Assembly: GCA_964519835.1 (NCBI GenBank)
Contig: CAZFLD010000019.1
Location: 1-62,137, forward strand
Direction of reading: 5' to 3'
Source: CAZFLD01 sp964519835
GTDB taxonomy: Bacteria > Spirochaetota > Spirochaetia > DSM-27196 > CAZFLD01
DNA length: 62,137 bases
This document shows, one piece after another, positions 32,826 through 40,709 of this stretch (position 1 is the stretch's first letter; each line of letters begins with the position of its first letter). The translations under genes and the position numbers were made by a program. The notes below the pieces were generated by a model. The model had not been told where the DNA came from, searched no databases, and saw nothing but the letters and a program-made list of their open reading frames with translations.

Positions 32826-33947
32826 CTATACATCAATGGTACGGCCGTTGTCCGCAATACGACGCTTTACGTACTCGCGATCAAGACCGATGTCGTCGAT
32901 AAGCGTTCGGACCTGCTCCGCGGAAACCAGGTTTTCTTCGCTGAAAAGATAGATTAACGCGCGCTCGGCAAGGCACGGCACGAGCAGCGCATTTATGCTC
33001 GTGGCCGCGGCCGCGTCACTCTTCCAAGCTTGGTCCGCGATGTGGCGGTAGAGCGTCGACCGCTCCAGGTCGCCCGTCAAAGCCCCGAGTTCCGTCCGCA
33101 GGGGTGTAAGATCACCGGCCGACGCGGCAACGCCCATCGGTTTTAGGTAGAGGTAGGTGTACTCCTTTCCCGGCAGATAGTGGTGATCGTCGCAACGAGT
33201 GCAGTAGTTGGGCTCGCGGGGATCGGCCGTTTTTGTGCCCCCACCGATGATAATCAGCGGATCAAAAAACAGCGCAGGACACTCCCTCCCATCCACCGTG
33301 TAGTATCGGTACGTGTAGAAGCTGTCACGAAGGCAGTCGGGGTGTTCACAGTAGGCAGTCAACGGGAAGACGTCCGTCGCGATCTCCAGAAGCAGCTTCG
33401 CCGTCGGATTAAAAATCTCCTTTCGGAAGTTGAGAATAAGCGTTGGGAAGACAAACACAAGACCCCGTTCGGCGGATCGACGACGGATGACATAGGCAAT
33501 TCGTTCGTCGTAGAAAGAGGCTTCGTCGACGATCCAGGTGCCCACGTCGGGGTGGTCGTCAAGGACGGCTTCGAGCTCGTAGGAGTCGCGGATCGCCGCG
33601 ATGTTCTCGCCGCAGCGCTCGTAGCCGCCCCGGTACGCAAGCGCGTCCTGCGGATAGTCGGGAAACCGATCGCGGTCGAGGCTCGAGCGGATAAAAAACA
33701 CTCGGCGTCGATCCGCGCCTGCCGTGCTTGTGATCGCCGCCGTCGCGGAGGACTTCCCGAGAGCTACGATGGAGTCCCGCCAAACTCGCGATGAGTACTC
33801 GGTTTTTCCGGACCCCATAGGACCGATAACAAGAATGCGGCGCGCGGGTCGTGAGAAGTCGAAGTGATTAAAGGCGTGGTGCGCGTTAATGGTCGGGAAG
33901 CCCAGGCTCTTGAGCAGATTCGCCGTGTCGGCGGCAAGCTGATCCAT
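32826..33947 (-). CDS. Thymidine kinase-like protein with long C-terminal region
   Basis: The protein has 373 residues, about twice the length of type II thymidine kinases. ILVIGPMGSGKTEYSSRVWR is the P-loop, RRRVFFIRSSLDRDRF the next strand, and GTWIVDEASFYDERIAY the DExxF region of the type II Tdk fold. Two pairs of Cys (CEHPDC and YCTRCDDHHYL) look like the structural zinc site. The last ~120 residues are additional and helical (TLYRHIADQAWKSDAAAATS). The enzyme family phosphorylates thymidine or deoxyuridine with ATP, and a thymidine kinase next to a nucleoside importer makes a coherent salvage pathway. The long tail and a changed active-site loop leave the substrate uncertain. Confidence 0.75.
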   Translation of the reverse strand: MDQLAADTANLLKSLGFPTINAHHAFNHFDFSRPARRILVIGPMGSGKTEYSSRVWRDSIVALGKSSATAAITSTAGADRRRVFFIRSSLDRDRFPDYPQDALAYRGGYERCGENIAAIRDSYELEAVLDDHPDVGTWIVDEASFYDERIAYVIRRRSAERGLVFVFPTLILNFRKEIFNPTAKLLLEIATDVFPLTAYCEHPDCLRDSFYTYRYYTVDGRECPALFFDPLIIIGGGTKTADPREPNYCTRCDDHHYLPGKEYTYLYLKPMGVAASAGDLTPLRTELGALTGDLERSTLYRHIADQAWKSDAAAATSINALLVPCLAERALIYLFSEENLVSAEQVRTLIDDIGLDREYVKRRIADNGRTIDV

Positions 33948-34003
33948 CGCGTTGAATTACCACGACCCGCCCACTTTCGCAAGTCCCGGGCCGGCGGGCC
34001 CGT

Positions 34004-34024
34004 ATGTGTCCCAGATGTGTCCCA
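34004..34024 (+). repeat. Two direct ATGTGTCCCA repeats
   Basis: ATGTGTCCCA occurs at 34004-34013 and 34015-34024, with an 11-base spacing, so the two copies lie on the same face of the helix. They sit in the divergent region between the thymidine kinase-like and trehalose synthase genes, four bases before the 16-base palindrome. Confidence 0.55.
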
Positions 34025-34027
34025 ATT

Positions 34028-34043
34028 GTGCCGAGCTCGGCAC
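34028..34043. promoter_or_regulatory. Perfect 16-bp palindrome, candidate operator
   Basis: GTGCCGAGCTCGGCAC is a perfect inverted repeat. Its half CTCGGCAC recurs at 34091-34098 in the spacer of the trehalose synthase promoter. A DNA-binding dimer could bind the full site and a half-site 50 bases apart. Confidence 0.6.
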
Positions 34044-34084
34044 CCGGGCCGGACCGCGAACGGGGTGGCCGACAAAAGAGCGTT

Positions 34085-34114
34085 TTGCGACTCGGCACGG
34101 TCCTTGTGTATAAT
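34085..34114 (+). promoter_or_regulatory. Sigma-70-type promoter of the trehalose-6-phosphate synthase gene
   Basis: TTGCGA, an 18-base spacer and a perfect TATAAT. The CTCGGCAC half-site lies in the spacer. A GAGGGG Shine-Dalgarno precedes the ATG at 34147, so this gene has a normal leader of about 25 bases. Confidence 0.7.
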
Positions 34115-34146
34115 AAGAAAGTACAGCATCCGACGAGGGGAACACA

Positions 34147-36348
34147 ATGGCACGACACATTCTTGTATCAAACAGACTATCGACATCAGTTTCACACGGT
34201 TCCGACGGCTTTGTGTTCACGCCCAGCGTGGGCGGCTTGGCCACGGGCCTGAGCTCTTTGCACGAGTCTTCCGACAGCCTGTGGGTCGGCTGGTCCGGTT
34301 TGGCGGAGGAAGACACGGACGAGGCCGGGGCCGAGTACGTTCGTCGCACGCTTAGAGACAAGTACAAGAGTGTCGCCGTTCCCCTAGACAACGAAGACCT
34401 CGATCTTTTTTACTACGGTTTTTGCAACAACATTATCTGGCCGCTGTTCCACTACTTTCCAACCTACGTTGAGTACGATCCGCGCCTCTGGGAACGGTAT
34501 AGGTCGGTAAACGAAAAGTATTTCGAGTATCTAAAGCCCCATATCGGCGAAGAAGACGTCATCTGGGTCCATGACTACCACCTTATGCTCCTTCCAAACC
34601 TGATCCGCGAACACTTTCCCCGAACGAGCATAGGCTACTTTCTGCACATCCCCTTCCCTTCCTACGAGATATTCCGTCTACTACCGTGGCGGGACCACCT
34701 TCTGCGCGGACTGTTGGGGTCCGACCTCGTCGGTTTTCATACCTTCGACTATGCACGGCACTTTTTGAGCAGCACGCGTCGGGTTCTTGGCCTGGACCAC
34801 GATTTAGGGCAAATAAAGCGACGCAATCACATAACGAAAGTCGATGTTTTTCCCATGGGCATCGACTACGAGAAGTACTCCGGCGCCTCGAAGATGCCGG
34901 AGGTGCAGAGTCAACTCGAGGCTGTGTCGAAAGAGCTCGGGGAGAAAAAGGCAATCCTCTCGGTAGATCGACTCGACTACTCGAAGGGCATCGTGCAGCG
35001 CTTAAGAGCATACAAGGCATTCCTAGAAGAAAACGGTGACTACCGGGGCAAGGTATCGCTTGTGATGATTGTGGCGCCGTCGCGCACGGAGGTCCGGCAA
35101 TATCAGGATCTCAAACGCGAAGTCGAAGAGTTGGTAAGCCAGATAAACGGCACCTACGGCACAATCGGCTGGACGCCGATCCAGTACTTTTTCCGAAGCT
35201 TCGGATTTGTTGAGCTAACCGCAATGTATCTCAAATCCGACGTTCTCTTGGTCACCGCCCTTCGCGACGGCATGAATCTCATCGCTAAGGAATACGTTGC
35301 CGCGAAGGTCAACGCACCGGGTGTCGTGGTCTTGAGCGAGACCGCCGGCGCCGCTCGCGAGCTCTCGGAGGCGCTTATCGTCAATCCCACGGACACGGCG
35401 GACGTCGCCCGACAGATCAGACGGGCGCTGGAAATGCCGGTCGAGCAACAGATTGCCAACAACCAACGGATGCACGAACGGCTCAAGCGGTACGACGTAC
35501 ACTACTGGGCACGGGACTTTCTTGAAAAACTCCACGGCGTGAGTGAGCTGCAACGGTCCTATCTGGCAAAAAAACTCAAAGGTGAGCGCCTCGAGCGGCT
35601 TATCGACACCTACCGGTCGAGCTCGTCCAGGCTTATTGTCCTCGGCTTTGACGGCACGCTGATCGCTTCAGAAAACGAAGATCAAAAGGTGGAGATCGGA
35701 AAGGAAATCTACGACGTCCTCGACGATTTGACGGCAAAACCTCACGCGGCCACGGAGGTTGTTGTTATTAGCCGACGGAGCAGGGGCGATCTCGAGGAGG
35801 CCCTCGGGCATTTAGAGGTGAGCTTGGTTGCGGACAACGGTGCGTGGTTCCGGGAGGAAGACAAAACCTGGGAGCGCGCGGACTCCCTGGCGGGAGACTG
35901 GAAAGATTTGGTCCGACCAATCATCGAGGTGTACGTAGATCGAACGCCCGGCTCACTCCTTCAGGAACGCGACTACGCACTCCTCTGGAATTTCAACCGC
36001 TGCGAGCCGGAGCTGGCTCGTGTTCGCCTATCGGAGTTGCGTGACGCCGTTATGAGCATGACCGCCAACCACGATCTCAGCGTACGGGAGGGTAATCGAG
36101 TTCTCGAAATCCGAAACTCGACCGTTAACAAGGGACGCGCGGCGGCGTACTTTGCTGCAAAGCGTGAGTGGGATTTTGTCCTGGCCATCGGTGACGATTG
36201 GACGGACGAAGACATTTTTGTCTCGCTCCCGGAAGGCGCGCACACGGTCAAAGTCGGAGTTGAGATGTCCAACGCGGGCCTGTTCTTGGAGTCCGTGGCG
36301 GGTGTGCAGGATGTAGTGCGGCGCCTGGCAAAAACAAATCGCCGCTAA
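34147..36348 (+). CDS. Trehalose-6-phosphate synthase fused to a degenerate phosphatase domain
   Basis: The protein has 733 residues. Residues ~1-470 are OtsA: SNRLSTSV, GGLATGLSSL, WVGWSG, WVHDYHLMLLPNLIREHFPR, SVDRLDYSKGIVQRLRAY and ALRDGMNLIAKEYVAAK are all intact, so UDP-glucose-dependent synthesis of trehalose-6-phosphate is expected. Residues ~490-733 are an OtsB-like HAD domain. Motif I reads LIVLGFDGTL, with Gly where the nucleophilic Asp of DxDGT should be, and motif II reads VVVISRRSR. Motif IV (AIGDDWTDEDIF) is intact. The phosphatase part is therefore probably inactive, perhaps a regulatory domain. Trehalose serves as a stress and osmotic solute. A sigma-70 promoter and an operator-like palindrome lie upstream. 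Confidence 0.9.
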   Translation: MARHILVSNRLSTSVSHGSDGFVFTPSVGGLATGLSSLHESSDSLWVGWSGLAEEDTDEAGAEYVRRTLRDKYKSVAVPLDNEDLDLFYYGFCNNIIWPLFHYFPTYVEYDPRLWERYRSVNEKYFEYLKPHIGEEDVIWVHDYHLMLLPNLIREHFPRTSIGYFLHIPFPSYEIFRLLPWRDHLLRGLLGSDLVGFHTFDYARHFLSSTRRVLGLDHDLGQIKRRNHITKVDVFPMGIDYEKYSGASKMPEVQSQLEAVSKELGEKKAILSVDRLDYSKGIVQRLRAYKAFLEENGDYRGKVSLVMIVAPSRTEVRQYQDLKREVEELVSQINGTYGTIGWTPIQYFFRSFGFVELTAMYLKSDVLLVTALRDGMNLIAKEYVAAKVNAPGVVVLSETAGAARELSEALIVNPTDTADVARQIRRALEMPVEQQIANNQRMHERLKRYDVHYWARDFLEKLHGVSELQRSYLAKKLKGERLERLIDTYRSSSSRLIVLGFDGTLIASENEDQKVEIGKEIYDVLDDLTAKPHAATEVVVISRRSRGDLEEALGHLEVSLVADNGAWFREEDKTWERADSLAGDWKDLVRPIIEVYVDRTPGSLLQERDYALLWNFNRCEPELARVRLSELRDAVMSMTANHDLSVREGNRVLEIRNSTVNKGRAAAYFAAKREWDFVLAIGDDWTDEDIFVSLPEGAHTVKVGVEMSNAGLFLESVAGVQDVVRRLAKTNRR

Positions 36349-37058
36349 CCAGACGCGGCGGTTACCGGGTTTCGAAGCACACCGATTCCCTCGATCTCGA
36401 CCTCAACAACGTCGCCGTCCGCGATCGGGCCGACTCCTGCCGGAGTTCCGGTGAGAATCAGATCGCCGGCTTCGAGCGTGAAATTCTTGGAGATGTAGGA
36501 CACGATAGTTGCGATGGGAAAGATCATGTGACGGGTGTTGGACGACTGGACGGTTTTCCCGTTTAACCTGCAGGCGATGTCGAGGCTTTGCGGATCGGCC
36601 AGGTCCTTGGCAGGCACTAAGATCGGCCCCACCGGGCAGAACGTGTCAAAGCTCTTTCCGCGAAACCATCCGGAACGGTCGCCGCTTTGGATGTCTCGAC
36701 GGCTTACGTCGTTGGAGCAGGTGTAGCCTTCGATGTACTCCCACACGGCCTCTTCGGTGACCGCCTTGCAAGCCTTGCCGATCACAAGGGCCAGCTCCGC
36801 TTCGTAGTCCGTTCGTGCGCCGTTTGTTCTCGGGGCTGCGGGAATGTCCGGTAGTACTATCGGGTCTCCGCTCGCGACCAGGCTGGACGGAAGTTTTGGG
36901 AAAAGCACCGGTTCATCGGGAATTTGGTCGCTCAAACCGCTCCCGTGTAACAAACCGCTTTCCGCGATGTGGTCGCGGTAGTTGAGTCCCAGGCAAATAA
37001 TCTTCGAAGGCTTTAGAATGAGGGATTTGTCGCTCCCGGCGACGGGAAGCGTGATCAT
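36345..37058 (-). CDS. Fumarylacetoacetate hydrolase family protein
   Basis: The protein has 237 residues. KIICLGLNYRDHIAESGLL is the N-terminal block, followed by the metal-binding DYEAELALVIGK (the D and two E positions conserved), YTCSNDVSRRDIQ, GKSFDTFCPVGP and AGDLILTGTPAGVGPIADGD. This is the FAHD1/HpcE-type hydrolase or decarboxylase fold that uses Mg2+ and acts on acylpyruvates or oxaloacetate. The exact substrate cannot be told. The start overlaps the stop of the lipid kinase as ATGA, so the two genes are translated together. The 3' end overlaps the convergent trehalose gene by four bases. Confidence 0.88.
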   Translation of the reverse strand: MITLPVAGSDKSLILKPSKIICLGLNYRDHIAESGLLHGSGLSDQIPDEPVLFPKLPSSLVASGDPIVLPDIPAAPRTNGARTDYEAELALVIGKACKAVTEEAVWEYIEGYTCSNDVSRRDIQSGDRSGWFRGKSFDTFCPVGPILVPAKDLADPQSLDIACRLNGKTVQSSNTRHMIFPIATIVSYISKNFTLEAGDLILTGTPAGVGPIADGDVVEVEIEGIGVLRNPVTAASG

Positions 37059-38164
37059 CGTTTTTCCTCCGATGGGGTTGAGGTGATCTGTGTGCTGTCT
37101 ACGGCCGGGTCAAAGGGATGAAACAGGCGGTAGAACTCCCCGGGGACCAAAAAGCCGATTCGGCTTGGCAGGACGCGGACGACAACTTCGTACGCCCCGG
37201 AAGGACCTTGTCCGGCTTCAAAAAGCTCCCCGTCGACGTGGTACAAGAACGGAACCGCCCGGGCTATTCGGCAGCTTTGAATCTCGAATCGCTCGATTAG
37301 GCCCTTTCCGGCTCGGACGTGGCGCCGGTTGATGCGGTGGTGTTTTCCGGTCCAAATCCACGGAACGTTTTTGATCACATCCATGCGGGTGGCGAAGTTG
37401 TAGACATAGAGATCGATGTTGCCGTCGTTGCACACTACGTCCGGACAGATCTTAAACATACGACCGTAGTACGGTCGTGTGCCCACCTCGATCATGACAG
37501 GCCGTACCGTACGGCGCATGTCCTCAAAACTGAATTCCGCGTTTACCCGGGGTCCGCGAAATGCGTATTTACCCCTCTCGAGGAACAACGTGTACTCGTC
37601 GAGGTTGGAAAACTCGGTGGCAAAAAACGTGGCGAAAGCGGCGCGGACATACCGCACCATTCCCGGCGGAACCCTACCGGTGTTTTTATCACGCTTTGCC
37701 TCGCGGCGTTCGAGGACCGATGCGTCGAAGCCCAGGCCGGCGAGCTGACCGTATCTCAGGACACCGCCGCTTTCCACTTCCAGGAGGTCGACGTGGACAA
37801 CGTAGTTCTGCTCGGCCGCCTCGGCATACACCTCGAGCTGGTGCTTGAGGTTCCTCGGCACGCCGTACGAGTCCTGCGTCCCGTTTCCAGAGCCGCCGCG
37901 AAGGAAGCCGATGGACTTGGTGCCGACGCCGGCCCCTAACGATTTGGTCGCGGCCATTACGGCGTTTACCGCGTCGTGGGCCGTTCCGTCGCCGCCCCAA
38001 ATAAGAATGTGGGCCTCAACTCCATCCACAGCTCGGCTTACCGTCTGAATAAAGTGTTCCTTGCTTGTGCTCTCAACGACGTTCTGCGCGCCCACCAATG
38101 CCAATGCGCGTCGGAGAAGACGCGCCTGCCGGGGAAATCGGCTTGGGTTTATGACGACCGCCAT
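37055..38164 (-). CDS. Diacylglycerol kinase-family lipid kinase
   Basis: The protein has 369 residues. VDGVEAHILIWGGDGTAHDA contains the GGDGT ATP site of the family, and GFLRGGSGNGTQDSYGVPRN a GSGNGT where most members have GTGND. FDASVLERREAKRDKNTGRV is the hinge, and DGNIDLYVYNFATRMDVIKN and YHVDGELFEAGQG end the lipid-binding domain. This matches DgkB/YegS-like enzymes that phosphorylate a lipid such as diacylglycerol with ATP at the membrane. No transmembrane helix is seen. It shares an ATGA overlap with the FAH-family gene. The tail, after residue ~340, is unusual and ends in a Thr/Ser/Glu/Lys stretch. Confidence 0.85.
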   Translation of the reverse strand: MAVVINPSRFPRQARLLRRALALVGAQNVVESTSKEHFIQTVSRAVDGVEAHILIWGGDGTAHDAVNAVMAATKSLGAGVGTKSIGFLRGGSGNGTQDSYGVPRNLKHQLEVYAEAAEQNYVVHVDLLEVESGGVLRYGQLAGLGFDASVLERREAKRDKNTGRVPPGMVRYVRAAFATFFATEFSNLDEYTLFLERGKYAFRGPRVNAEFSFEDMRRTVRPVMIEVGTRPYYGRMFKICPDVVCNDGNIDLYVYNFATRMDVIKNVPWIWTGKHHRINRRHVRAGKGLIERFEIQSCRIARAVPFLYHVDGELFEAGQGPSGAYEVVVRVLPSRIGFLVPGEFYRLFHPFDPAVDSTQITSTPSEEKR

Positions 38165-38354
38165 GTTTTGAAACGCGCGGCCTATGGAAGGTTTGAGTCT
38201 AAGTCTTGCTATCGGGCACCACCCTGAGTGATTCTACGAAATCGAGCGAGGCTTGATCCAGGCCCACCCGTCTTTGCTATGGCCCGCACCACATAAGGCG
38301 GTTTTTGCGGATTAGGGCATACCATCGCCATAGTGTGTAGAATACACGCCGTCT

Positions 38355-39080
38355 ATGCACGGTGTCCAAATCATCTTTGAGTCGGAAGACATAGTGGCCG
38401 TCTCGAAGCACACGCCACTCCCCTCTGTCCCGCCAAAACCCCCGCAGGGACCGGCGGACAACACTCGGGGAACAACTACGTCGGTGTCCAAAAGAGACAC
38501 ACCAACCTCGGTGTTGGGTCTGCTGCAAGAGGAGCTTGGTACGGACCTCTTTGCCGTCCATAGGATCGATCAGCGGGTGAGCGGCCTTATCGTCTTTGCG
38601 CGTTCAGAAAAGGCCGCCGCCGAATGGTCGAAGCTCTTTGCCGGATCGGAGGTGGCGCGGCAGTACTGGGCGATCTGCGAAGCCGCGCCCGGGGCGCAAA
38701 GCGGACGCCTCGAGCATCGCTTGTTGCGCGACGGGCGAGCCAGGAAGGCGCGTGTTGTGGCAACCGGTGGTCGCTATTGCGCCCTCGAGTATTCGGTTGT
38801 CGGTCACAGCAAGTCGTTTGCGCTCCTTGGCGTCACCACCTTTATGGGTCGATTCCACCAAGTTCGCGCTCAACTGGCGGCGGCGGGTGCGGTGATTCGT
38901 GGCGACATAAAATACGGTGCTCGGCGATCGACAAAAACCGGCATGATCGGATTGCACACGCGGGCACTGCATTTTTCGGCATTGGCGCGGAGTTCCGGGG
39001 GGCGGCCGCCGACACTCTCCGCGCCGGCCCCTTCCGACCCCTTGTGGGACTTGTTTACCGATTCGGACAAAACACCTTGA
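38355..39080 (+). CDS. RluA-family RNA pseudouridine synthase
   Basis: The protein has 241 residues. FAVHRIDQRVSGLIVFARSE is the catalytic block, with the RID of the family's HR(L/I)D motif, where the Asp is the nucleophile. RQYWAICEAAPGAQSGRLEH and TFMGRFHQVRAQLAAAGAVI are the later strands, where the FHQVRAQLA segment is typical. There is no N-terminal S4 domain. Residues ~30-55 are a Pro/Thr-rich insert (PPKPPQGPADNTRGTTTSVS) not common in the family. The uridine target is unknown. TAGAAT ends 11 bases before the ATG. The 3' end overlaps the convergent GNAT gene by 26 bases. Confidence 0.88.
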   Translation: MHGVQIIFESEDIVAVSKHTPLPSVPPKPPQGPADNTRGTTTSVSKRDTPTSVLGLLQEELGTDLFAVHRIDQRVSGLIVFARSEKAAAEWSKLFAGSEVARQYWAICEAAPGAQSGRLEHRLLRDGRARKARVVATGGRYCALEYSVVGHSKSFALLGVTTFMGRFHQVRAQLAAAGAVIRGDIKYGARRSTKTGMIGLHTRALHFSALARSSGGRPPTLSAPAPSDPLWDLFTDSDKTP

Positions 39081-39549
39081 CGCTCAGCGTCTTAAAGCCG
39101 AGTTCGTTGTAGAACGCCAACGCCTCGTCGTTAAACGCGTACACCGCGAGCTCGACGTGGGCATGCCCGGCGTCGGCCGACCACCGCCGTACGGCCTCCA
39201 CCAAGCGAGTTCCGATTCGCGCTCGGCGCCATTCGGGGTGCACTACAACGGCATCGATCAAAGCGTATCTCTGCTGAACAAAAATCGAAAGATGCGGTGG
39301 GCGAAATTCGTAGGCATAGGCAAATCCCACAACGTTGTCCCCGCCGGCAGCGCAAAAAGCCACACCGAGCGGATTTGCGAGAGCGTCGTGTATGTAGCCC
39401 GGGTCGCGGACAGCCTGAGTGTAGATCTCACTTTGTTGCTGACTGTGCAGGGAGTCGAGGTACCGGTACAAGTCCTGGATCGCCTTTATATCAAGCCGGT
39501 CTGCGGGCCGGATGTGAACGGTGCTATGCTTCGGCTTGTGCAAGCTCAT
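39055..39549 (-). CDS. GNAT family acetyltransferase
   Basis: The protein has 164 residues with an N-terminal VHIRPADRLDIKAIQDLYRY, a central beta-4 strand (YALIDAVVVHPEWRRARIGT) and the acetyl-CoA loop RRARIGTRLV (Q/R-x-x-G-x-G/T variant), followed by HVELAVYAFNDEALAFYNEL, the conserved C-terminal N-x-x-A-x-x-F-Y motif. Together these define a full GNAT fold that acetylates an amine with acetyl-CoA. The substrate cannot be told. It overlaps the preceding PRPP synthetase gene by 26 bases on the same strand, so the two are co-translated. Confidence 0.88.
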   Translation of the reverse strand: MSLHKPKHSTVHIRPADRLDIKAIQDLYRYLDSLHSQQQSEIYTQAVRDPGYIHDALANPLGVAFCAAGGDNVVGFAYAYEFRPPHLSIFVQQRYALIDAVVVHPEWRRARIGTRLVEAVRRWSADAGHAHVELAVYAFNDEALAFYNELGFKTLSVKVFCPNR

Positions 39550-40633
39550 CGATCAGCCGATGGATCCGGTCGGTGGCATCGAACAGGGCGCTAATCGAGT
39601 CTCCGTAGTTCAGTCGGCTCATCGCGTCCGCTAACGTTGCCGAGATGTCTACCTCACAAAACCAGTCCCTCGAGCCGGTGTCGGGATTGATGTAGGTTGA
39701 GTTCGTGGCGTACACACGCTGAAATCTCCCCTCTGCGAAATACTCGTCGAAACGTCCGAGGCCCTCGGTAAAAAGACCAAAGGTGACGGCCGCATACACA
39801 TTGGCGGCACCGTGCTCACTAAGGTAGTCCAGGATGTCGAACAACGATTGCCCTGAGGAAATCATGTCGTCGAGTATCAAGACGTTTTTACCTTCAACGG
39901 AGGGGCCCAAGTACTCGTGCGCAATAATCTGGTTCTTCCCTCCCTTGACCGCAGCCTCGTCCCGCCGCTTGTAAAAAAGCCCTGCTGTGGCTCCCAATAC
40001 ATCGGCGTAGTAGATCGCCTTGTCCATGGCTCCGGTGTCCGGGCTGATGGTCACGAGGTCCCGGTCGAAAAAGCCGTCCTCGTTTGCAACAATCGTGCTA
40101 ACAATGTCGTAGGTGGGGTGAAGGCTCTCGAACCCCGATAGCGGCACCGCGTTTTGGACGCGCGGATCGTGAGCGTCGATGGTAAGTGTGTTGGAGACCC
40201 CCAGCCGTTCGAGCTCCTGTAACGATACCGCACAATCAAGCGATTCCCGACCCTTGCGCTTGTGTTGTCGCCCCGCATACAAAAGCGGCATAACGACGGA
40301 CACGCGAAGCGCCTTGCCCGCGATGGCGGAGATCATGCGTTTGATGTTTTGAAAATGGTCGTCGGGGCCCATATACGAGGGCCGTCCAAACATTTCGTAC
40401 GTGCCACTGTAGTTTCCTACGTCCGCCAAAATGTAGAGGTCACGGTCGCGAATGGATTCGCCGAGTACCGCTTTGGCGTCGCCGCTTTGAAATCGGATAA
40501 TCTCCGACTCCACCAAATAGCTTTCGAACGCGTCGGGCCGGGACGACAAAAGCGCGTTGTCTATGCTTTCGGCGATCGACTTTGTCCCGGGCAGAGCAAT
40601 GACGCCCAATGTTCCGAAGGGCTGCTGATTCAT
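39524..40633 (-). CDS. prs: Ribose-phosphate pyrophosphokinase
   Basis: The protein has 369 residues against ~315 for the common bacterial enzyme. GKALRVSVVMPLLYAGRQHK has the RQ-x-R/K substrate region, SLQELERLGVSNTLTIDAHD the conserved D-x-H-D, and LVTISPDTGAMDKAIYYADV the pyrophosphate loop. NVLILDDMISSGQSLFDILD is the PRPP-binding motif. It makes PRPP from ribose-5-phosphate and ATP for nucleotide, histidine and tryptophan synthesis. The N-terminal 30 residues and several insertions are unlike the standard form. A TAGACT hexamer ends 11 bases before the ATG, with no Shine-Dalgarno. It is divergent from the SDR gene, with 76 bases between starts. Confidence 0.9.
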   Translation of the reverse strand: MNQQPFGTLGVIALPGTKSIAESIDNALLSSRPDAFESYLVESEIIRFQSGDAKAVLGESIRDRDLYILADVGNYSGTYEMFGRPSYMGPDDHFQNIKRMISAIAGKALRVSVVMPLLYAGRQHKRKGRESLDCAVSLQELERLGVSNTLTIDAHDPRVQNAVPLSGFESLHPTYDIVSTIVANEDGFFDRDLVTISPDTGAMDKAIYYADVLGATAGLFYKRRDEAAVKGGKNQIIAHEYLGPSVEGKNVLILDDMISSGQSLFDILDYLSEHGAANVYAAVTFGLFTEGLGRFDEYFAEGRFQRVYATNSTYINPDTGSRDWFCEVDISATLADAMSRLNYGDSISALFDATDRIHRLIDELAQAEA

Positions 40634-40709
40634 TTATGACCGTAAGTCTACCAGATGCCGTGCCGGCTGTCTCGGAGTTCACTTTTTGTGCGGGCGATAC
40701 TACTTTTGG

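Noticed and set aside
34985..35020. Glycosyltransferase part of the trehalose gene as a separate glycogen synthase
   Set aside because: SVDRLDYSKGI, DYHLMLLP and LRDGMNLIAKEY are specific to OtsA and the C-terminal HAD domain follows in the same frame.
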